Shown here piece by piece: positions 6,793 to 11,485 of a stretch of DNA of 11,485 bases; the first letter of the stretch is position 1, and each line of letters starts with the position of its first letter. The position numbers and the translations under genes were made by a program. The notes under the pieces were generated by a model that saw nothing but the letters and a program-made list of their open reading frames with translations, had not been told where the DNA came from and ran no database searches. The DNA is taken from positions 1 to 11,485 of the forward strand of contig CAMEUH010000062.1 in assembly GCA_945938055.1 (NCBI GenBank), read 5' to 3'. This DNA comes from an uncultured Eubacteriaceae bacterium. Lineage in GTDB: Bacteria > Bacillota > Clostridia > Lachnospirales > Lachnospiraceae.

Positions 6793-9700
6793 TTACATGT
6801 CATGGATTTCGCTGTGAAGCTCCTGGAGTGATTTAAGTCCACTGTTACCATGTTCCTTTACATAACGGATGCCTTCTGCAGCAGCTCGTGCGGCGGCAAT
6901 AGTCGTCATGTAGGAAACCTTTGCTTTGATGGCTGCCTTACGAAGATAGCTGTCATCATGAACGCTGTCTTTTCCAACAGGTGAATTAACAACCAGCTGG
7001 ATATCGCCGTTTGTAATCATGTCAAGGACATTAGGACGGCCTTCATAAAGTTTGTTGACCTTTTCGGCAGGAATTCCGGCAGCGGTAATAATGTCGTAAG
7101 TTCCTCCGGTTGCAAGGATGCGGAAACCATCCTCAAAGAACATTTTGGCAACTTCGGCAACTTCCGCCTTGTCTTTTCGATTAACCGAGATGAGTACAGT
7201 TCCTTCTAACGGAAGCCGGGTCTGGGTTGCTTCCTGTGCCTTGTAGAAGGCTTCACCGTAAGATCTTGAAAGTCCTAATACTTCACCGGTAGAACGCATT
7301 TCTGGTCCCAGAATCGGGTCAACCTCAGGGAACATGTTGAATGGGAATACCGCTTCCTTAACACCATAGTTTGGAATGCACTGCTCCTTTAAGGAAGGAA
7401 CCGGTGATGGCTTTCCGGTAAGCTCTGATGTAATAATTTCTGTTGCAAGCGGTACCATACGGATGTTACATACCTTGGAAACAAGCGGTACGGTACGGGA
7501 TGCTCTAGGATTTGCTTCCAGAACATATACCTTGCCGTTTTCAATGGCATACTGCATGTTCATGAGACCCTTAACATGCATTTCTTCTGCAATCTTTCTT
7601 GTATATTCCTTGATAGTCTTCACATTTTCTTCTGAGATGTGAACGGAAGGAATGATGCAGGCAGAGTCGCCGGAGTGAACACCTGCAAGTTCAATGTGTT
7701 CCATAACGGCAGGAACAAATGCATGTGTACCATCGCTGATGGCATCTGCTTCACATTCGAGAGCGTGATTTAGGAAACGGTCAATGAGAATTGGACGGTC
7801 CGGAGTTACGCCGACAGCAGCCTTCATGTAGCCTGTCATGCTTTCGTCATCATATACCACTTCCATGCCGCGTCCACCTAATACATAGGAAGGACGAACC
7901 ATTACCGGATAACCGATTTCCTTTGCAATGGCAAGGGCTTCTTCCACGGTAGTAGCCATTCCGGATTCCGGCATCGGAATTTCTAATTTTTCCATCATTT
8001 CACGGAACAAATCACGGTCTTCTGCAAGGTCGATAACGGATGGTGAGGTTCCGAGAATCTTAACACCGTTCTTCTCGAGATCTGCAGCAAGGTTTAAAGG
8101 AGTCTGTCCACCAAACTGTGCAATGACACCGAGAGGCTTTTCCTTCTTATAAATACTTAAGACATCCTCCAGGGTAAGCGGTTCGAAATAAAGCTTGTCG
8201 GAGGTATCGTAGTCGGTGGAAACTGTTTCTGGGTTGCAGTTTACGATAATGGTCTCAAAGCCCATTTTCTTTAATGCAAGTGAGGCATGAACGCAGCAGT
8301 AGTCAAATTCGATACCCTGACCGATACGGTTCGGACCACCGCCAAGAATCATGATTTTTGGCTTGTCTGATGTAGGGTTCTTGTCTGTTGCATTATAGGT
8401 GGAATAGTAGTAAGCACTATTTTCAGTACCACTAACATGTACTCCTTCCCAGGCTTCTTCCACACCAAGGCTGATGCGGTGGTTACGGATTTCTTCTTCG
8501 GAAATCTCAAGAAGCTGGCTTAAATACTTATCGGAAAATCCATCCTTCTTTGCTGCAATAAGAAGTTCGTCAGCAGGAAGATGACCCTTGGATTTAAGGA
8601 GTTCTTCTTCCTCTTCAACGAGTTCCTTCATCTGTTCAATAAAATATGTCTTCACCTTGGTGAGGTTGTGGATTTCTTCAACCGTAGCACCTTTTCTCAA
8701 TGCCTCATACATGGCAAAATGGCGTTCGCTGGTAGGAGTGGCAAGGAGATTAAGAAGCTGTTCCTTTGTCATGGAATCAAAGTTCTTGGCGTGACCAAGA
8801 CCATAACGTCCTGTCTCTAAGCTTCGGATAGCCTTCTGGAATGCTTCCTTGTAGGTCTTTCCGATACTCATGACTTCACCTACGGCACGCATCTGGGTGC
8901 CAAGCTTGTCTTCCACTCCCTTAAACTTCTCAAATGCCCAGCGTGCAAATTTGATTACAACATAGTCACCGTCCGGTACATACTTATCAAGTGTTCCGTA
9001 TTTTCCGCAAGGGATATCCTTCAGGGTAAGTCCTGTTGCCAGCATTGCGGACACAAGAGCAATAGGAAAACCGGTTGCCTTTGAGGCAAGTGCGGAGGAA
9101 CGGGAAGTACGTGGATTAATTTCAATTACAATAATACGATCAGATACCGGGTCATGGGCAAACTGTACGTTAGTTCCGCCGATGACCTGAACGGATTCTA
9201 CGATTTTATATGCCTGTTCCTGAAGGCGCTTCTGGCATTCTTCGGAAATGGTAAGCATAGGTGCGGAACAGAAAGAATCACCGGTATGAACGCCTAATGG
9301 ATCGATATTTTCGATAAAGCATACGGTAATCATGTTGTTGTCCGCATCACGTACAACCTCAAGCTCTAATTCTTCCCAGCCGAGAATGGATTCTTCTACA
9401 AGAACCTGTCCCACAAGGCTTGCCTGAAGACCTCTTGCACAGACGGTTTTTAACTCGTCCTTGTTGTATACAAGACCGCCGCCGGCACCACCCATGGTAT
9501 AAGCCGGACGCAGAACCACCGGATAACCAAGACGGTCTGCAATAGCAAGTGCTTCATCAACACTATATGCAACTTCGCTGCGCGCCATTTCGATTCCGAG
9601 AGCGTTCATGGCCTTCTTGAATTCGATACGGTCTTCACCACGTTCAATGGCATCTACCTGGACGCCGATAACTTTTACATTGTATTTTTCTAAAATTCCC

Positions 9701-10014
9701 GCTTTATTTAATTCAGCGCATAAATTCAGTCCGGATTGTCCGCCGAGATTTGGAAGAAGTGCATCCGGACGTTCTTTTTTGATAATCTGTTCCAGACGTT
9801 CCACATTTAATGGTTCAATGTAGGTTACATCTGCAGTTTCCGGGTCAGTCATAATGGTAGCAGGATTGGAATTTACCAGTACGATTTCGTAGCCAAGCTT
9901 TTTTAATGCTTTGCACGCCTGTGTACCGGAATAGTCAAATTCACAGGCCTGTCCAATGATGATGGGACCGGAACCAATGATAAGTACTTTGTGTATATCT
10001 GTTCTTTTTGGCAT
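6793..10014 (-). CDS. carB: Carbamoyl-phosphate synthase (glutamine-hydrolysing), large subunit
   Basis: A full-length 1073-residue CarB. With the small subunit CarA it makes carbamoyl phosphate from bicarbonate, ammonia (from glutamine) and two ATP, for pyrimidine and arginine synthesis. It contains the two homologous halves expected: ATP-grasp 1 with KVLIIGSGPIIIGQACEFDYSG (9-30), Gly loop GGAGGG (175-180) and EINPR (298-302); an oligomerisation region (about 400-550); ATP-grasp 2 with KIMILGGGPNRIGQGIEFDY (553-572), GGRG (713-716) and EANPR (833-837); and the C-terminal allosteric MGS-like domain (about 938-1073, LATGGTYDII), where UMP, PRPP or ornithine bind in relatives. The start is fixed by TAAGGAGGAC (reverse of 10021-10030), 8 nt before ATG. 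Unusually, no carA lies upstream: the next gene is divergent. No catalytic motif is missing. Confidence 0.98.
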   Translation of the reverse strand: MPKRTDIHKVLIIGSGPIIIGQACEFDYSGTQACKALKKLGYEIVLVNSNPATIMTDPETADVTYIEPLNVERLEQIIKKERPDALLPNLGGQSGLNLCAELNKAGILEKYNVKVIGVQVDAIERGEDRIEFKKAMNALGIEMARSEVAYSVDEALAIADRLGYPVVLRPAYTMGGAGGGLVYNKDELKTVCARGLQASLVGQVLVEESILGWEELELEVVRDADNNMITVCFIENIDPLGVHTGDSFCSAPMLTISEECQKRLQEQAYKIVESVQVIGGTNVQFAHDPVSDRIIVIEINPRTSRSSALASKATGFPIALVSAMLATGLTLKDIPCGKYGTLDKYVPDGDYVVIKFARWAFEKFKGVEDKLGTQMRAVGEVMSIGKTYKEAFQKAIRSLETGRYGLGHAKNFDSMTKEQLLNLLATPTSERHFAMYEALRKGATVEEIHNLTKVKTYFIEQMKELVEEEEELLKSKGHLPADELLIAAKKDGFSDKYLSQLLEISEEEIRNHRISLGVEEAWEGVHVSGTENSAYYYSTYNATDKNPTSDKPKIMILGGGPNRIGQGIEFDYCCVHASLALKKMGFETIIVNCNPETVSTDYDTSDKLYFEPLTLEDVLSIYKKEKPLGVIAQFGGQTPLNLAADLEKNGVKILGTSPSVIDLAEDRDLFREMMEKLEIPMPESGMATTVEEALAIAKEIGYPVMVRPSYVLGGRGMEVVYDDESMTGYMKAAVGVTPDRPILIDRFLNHALECEADAISDGTHAFVPAVMEHIELAGVHSGDSACIIPSVHISEENVKTIKEYTRKIAEEMHVKGLMNMQYAIENGKVYVLEANPRASRTVPLVSKVCNIRMVPLATEIITSELTGKPSPVPSLKEQCIPNYGVKEAVFPFNMFPEVDPILGPEMRSTGEVLGLSRSYGEAFYKAQEATQTRLPLEGTVLISVNRKDKAEVAEVAKMFFEDGFRILATGGTYDIITAAGIPAEKVNKLYEGRPNVLDMITNGDIQLVVNSPVGKDSVHDDSYLRKAAIKAKVSYMTTIAAARAAAEGIRYVKEHGNSGLKSLQELHSEIHDM

Positions 10015-10020
10015 GGATAT

Positions 10021-10030
10021 GTCCTCCTTA
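10021..10030 (-). promoter_or_regulatory. Ribosome binding site of carB
   Basis: On the minus strand it reads TAAGGAGGAC, with 8 nt from AGGAGG to the carB ATG. It decides the start at 10014. Confidence 0.85.
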
Positions 10031-10057
10031 TTTTCTAAGTAATATTATATAGAAAAT
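10030..10057. repeat. Imperfect 28-bp palindrome over the carB -10 region (candidate operator)
   Basis: Outer arms ATTTTCTA (10030-10037) and TAGAAAAT (10050-10057) are perfect reverse complements. The centre TAATATTA (10040-10047) is itself a palindrome sharing the same midpoint (10043.5). Only the two dinucleotides between arms and centre break the symmetry, so 24 of 28 positions are symmetric. It covers the carB -10 box and the likely transcription start, where a dimeric repressor could bind. AT-rich DNA yields chance palindromes, so function is inferred. Confidence 0.45.
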
Positions 10058-10071
10058 TAGGAAAATCACAA
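10044..10071 (-). promoter_or_regulatory. Probable carB promoter
   Basis: On the minus strand, -35 TTGTGA (10071-10066, 4 of 6 matches) and a perfect -10 TATAAT (10049-10044) are 16 bp apart. RNA would start near 10037, giving a leader of only about 22 nt. That leaves no room for a PyrR-type or riboswitch attenuator. Confidence 0.6.
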
Positions 10072-10128
10072 GAAATTTTTATTGATTCCTGTCATGAAGT
10101 TAAGAATTTTAATTTATAAGGTAAAATC

Positions 10129-10137
10129 TGATATAAT
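10129..10137 (+). promoter_or_regulatory. Extended -10 promoter candidate for the acetyltransferase gene
   Basis: TGATATAAT is an extended -10 element (TG-n-TATAAT), which can work without a good -35; upstream only TTAATT (10109-10114) is seen. A second TATAAT at 10165-10170 lies inside the palindrome CATTATAATG (10162-10171), with no clear -35. Either could drive the gene at 10215. Confidence 0.5.
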
Positions 10138-10202
10138 TTCCTGTTTTTTCATTCCCATTTCCATTATAATGAGAGGAAGCAGGATTTTATTTTGTAAAGG
10201 AA

Positions 10203-10208
10203 AAGGAG
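10203..10208 (+). promoter_or_regulatory. Ribosome binding site of the acetyltransferase gene
   Basis: AAGGAG lies 6 nt before ATG 10215 and fixes this start. Confidence 0.75.
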
Positions 10209-10214
10209 TATAGG

Positions 10215-10994
10215 ATGTTTTCGAAGAAAATGTTAACAGAAGATATAGAGAAAATGGGGCTTTGTCCTTCGGATGCAGTGATGATTCACTCTTCCATGAA
10301 AGCCATTGGAGAGGTAGAAAACGGGGCAGATACGGTTGTAGATACATTGATGGAATATTTTAAGAACGGACTATTGATGATGCCGGCACATACCTGGGCA
10401 CAGATGGGAAAGGAACACCGGATTTTTGAACCGCAGACAGAAAAATCCTGCGTGGGAATTATTCCTGAAATCTTTCGTCACAGAAAAGGTGTGGTGCGTT
10501 CCCTGCATCCGACACATAGTATGGCGGTATTTGGAAATAAGGCAGAAGAATATATAAAGGGAGAAGAACAATGTACGACTCCATGTACACCCGGAGGATG
10601 CTGGGACCGTCTTAAGGACGTTCGGGCTAAAATTCTGCTGATAGGTGTTACTCATGCAAGAAATACGTTTATTCATGCCGTGGAGGAAAATTTTTGCGTG
10701 CCGGAGCGATTTACCAAAGAACCGGAGCAGTTTTTTATCAGAATGCCGGATGGCACTTTGAAGGAGACATTTGTGTATCGGCATTTTAATCCGAATACGG
10801 CACATATTTCGGAAAGCTATGATAAACTTACTGAAGCATTTTATGAAACGAAAGCTGCAAGAAAAGGTTATCTGGGAAATGCGGAATGTATTCTATGTGA
10901 TGCACAGGCAGTTTATGATGTTACGGGAAGAATTATTTCCCATGAACTCAACTGCCTGATGGACCGGGATGTGATACCAAAAGAATGGTGGTAA
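10215..10994 (+). CDS. AAC(3)-family aminoglycoside N-acetyltransferase-like protein
   Basis: A 259-residue cytoplasmic protein of the antibiotic_NAT/YokD family, which moves an acetyl group from acetyl-CoA to an amino group. Recognisable blocks in order: VMIHSSMKAIG (22-32), MPAHTW (56-61), RSLHPTHSMAVFG (95-107), TPCTPGGCWDRL (122-133) and ILLIGVTHARNTFIHAVEE (140-158), including the family N-T-x-x-H-x-x-E pattern (Asn150, Thr151, His154, Glu157). Length matches the family (about 260-290). Members include true gentamicin/tobramycin resistance enzymes and many chromosomal proteins that do not confer resistance. This copy sits in an ordinary chromosomal setting with no mobile element, so resistance should not be assumed. 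It is divergent from carB across a 200-bp intergenic region. Its TAA stop is immediately next to the stop of the convergent phosphatase gene, with no terminator between them. Confidence 0.88.
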   Translation: MFSKKMLTEDIEKMGLCPSDAVMIHSSMKAIGEVENGADTVVDTLMEYFKNGLLMMPAHTWAQMGKEHRIFEPQTEKSCVGIIPEIFRHRKGVVRSLHPTHSMAVFGNKAEEYIKGEEQCTTPCTPGGCWDRLKDVRAKILLIGVTHARNTFIHAVEENFCVPERFTKEPEQFFIRMPDGTLKETFVYRHFNPNTAHISESYDKLTEAFYETKAARKGYLGNAECILCDAQAVYDVTGRIISHELNCLMDRDVIPKEWW

Positions 10995-11485
10995 TCAACA
11001 GTCTGAGTAAAATCCAAAATGTGTAAGAGCTTGTAAAATTCCATTTTCGCTTGCATTTCCGGTAACGTAGGATACCTGTTCGAAAAGAGAGGCAGGTGAT
11101 GAATTTCCCATGGCGATACTGTGTGGAACGAAGGTCAGCATGGAAAGGTCATTATTACTGTCTCCAAAGGCATAGGAACAGGACAGATCCAGTCCATAAT
11201 AATCCAGTACACGGCGGATTCCGGAAGCCTTGGAATATCCATGAGGAACAAATTCACGGAAACATCCTCCGCGGTCAATGCATTCAAAATGAGAATCGCT
11301 TGTTTGACGGAAGGCAGTCAGTTGTTCCGGTTTCTCGAACCATATGACAAATTTGTCGCAGAAAAAGTTTGGATTTTCAAGGTCTTTTGGCATGTCATAG
11401 CCACGCCGGATAAAGGCTTCATACTGACGGATGGCAGCAGGATGCTGAAGTGGTCTGGATAAATCAAAGCAGACTTCTCTGCGGG
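10995..11485 (-). CDS. HAD-superfamily (Cof-type, subfamily IIB) phosphatase, C-terminal part
   Basis: The frame is open from the right edge to TGA at 10997-10995, about 163 residues, so the N-terminus with the catalytic DxDGT motif is outside the window. Visible family motifs are the Lys motif in HGYSKASGIRRVL and the acidic metal-binding motif YAFGDSNNDLSML, followed by AMGNSSPASL and VTGNASENGI, typical of the end of Cof-type HAD hydrolases. These cytoplasmic Mg2+-dependent enzymes dephosphorylate sugar phosphates, nucleotides or cofactor precursors such as FMN; the substrate here is not predictable. Met at 11393 is internal: residues before it (RQYEAFIRRGYD) continue in the same frame to the edge. 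The cap domain belongs to the part before GYSK. The gene ends directly against the acetyltransferase stop. Confidence 0.85.
   Translation of the reverse strand, partial: RREVCFDLSRPLQHPAAIRQYEAFIRRGYDMPKDLENPNFFCDKFVIWFEKPEQLTAFRQTSDSHFECIDRGGCFREFVPHGYSKASGIRRVLDYYGLDLSCSYAFGDSNNDLSMLTFVPHSIAMGNSSPASLFEQVSYVTGNASENGILQALTHFGFYSDC

Noticed and set aside
7376..9823. Several plus-strand open frames of 68-88 codons opposite carB
   Set aside because: They are shadows of a strongly conserved coding region, with no ribosome binding sites and low-complexity Ser-rich translations.
10371..10805. 144-codon minus-strand frame opposite the acetyltransferase gene
   Set aside because: The opposite strand carries all the conserved AAC(3) motifs; this frame has no recognisable domain or start signal.
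11096..11462. Plus-strand frames of 83 and 113 codons over the phosphatase gene
   Set aside because: The minus strand encodes clear HAD motifs (GDSNND, AMGN); the plus-strand translations resemble nothing known.
1..11485. CRISPR array, tRNA, rRNA, insertion sequence or prophage
   Set aside because: No regularly spaced repeats, no tRNA-like cloverleaf, no transposase or phage-like frames were seen in the window.

Overview
The window looks like chromosomal DNA of an anaerobic, low-to-moderate GC Gram-positive bacterium, most likely a Clostridia/Lachnospiraceae member. Supporting signs are strong AAGGAGG-type ribosome binding sites, TATAAT -10 boxes, intrinsic hairpin terminators, a CarB of Clostridia type, and a two-[4Fe-4S] ferredoxin/aldo-keto reductase fusion common in gut anaerobes. 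The genus is inferred from protein flavour only.

Layout. (1) 1-1687, plus strand: the C-terminal part of a TetR-like regulator, overlapping by 4 bp (ATGA) a cation:proton antiporter of the CPA2/Kef-like type. (2) 1760-5261, plus strand, probably one operon with its own promoter: an ABC ATPase, its overlapping 12-segment permease, and 18 bp later an aldo-keto reductase. The natural reading frame of that reductase (MKK-stop-GFGAMRLP) is broken by TGA at codon 4. A terminator follows. (3) 5399-6701, plus strand: an AAA_14/DUF4143-type ATPase whose core is intact but whose N-terminal few residues are scattered over frames. (4) A bidirectional terminator at 6735-6772 separates it from carB (minus strand, 10014-6793), a full-length carbamoyl-phosphate synthase large subunit with no carA beside it. 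(5) A 200-bp divergent intergenic region carries promoters for both sides and an imperfect palindrome over the carB -10 box. (6) 10215-10994, plus strand: an AAC(3)-family acetyltransferase whose stop codon directly abuts the stop codon of a convergent HAD-family (Cof-type) phosphatase that runs off the right edge.

How the genes work together. The regulator and antiporter are probably co-translated, with the regulator controlling the pump. ABC ATPase and permease form one exporter of unknown substrate, and the reductase is co-transcribed without an obvious mechanistic link. carB feeds pyrimidine and arginine synthesis. I see no CRISPR array, tRNA, rRNA, insertion sequence or recognisable defence island. 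I do not see a convincing new multi-gene system. The most notable points are the two damaged 5' gene ends (positions 4161-4184 and 5399-5480) and the symmetric site over the carB promoter.
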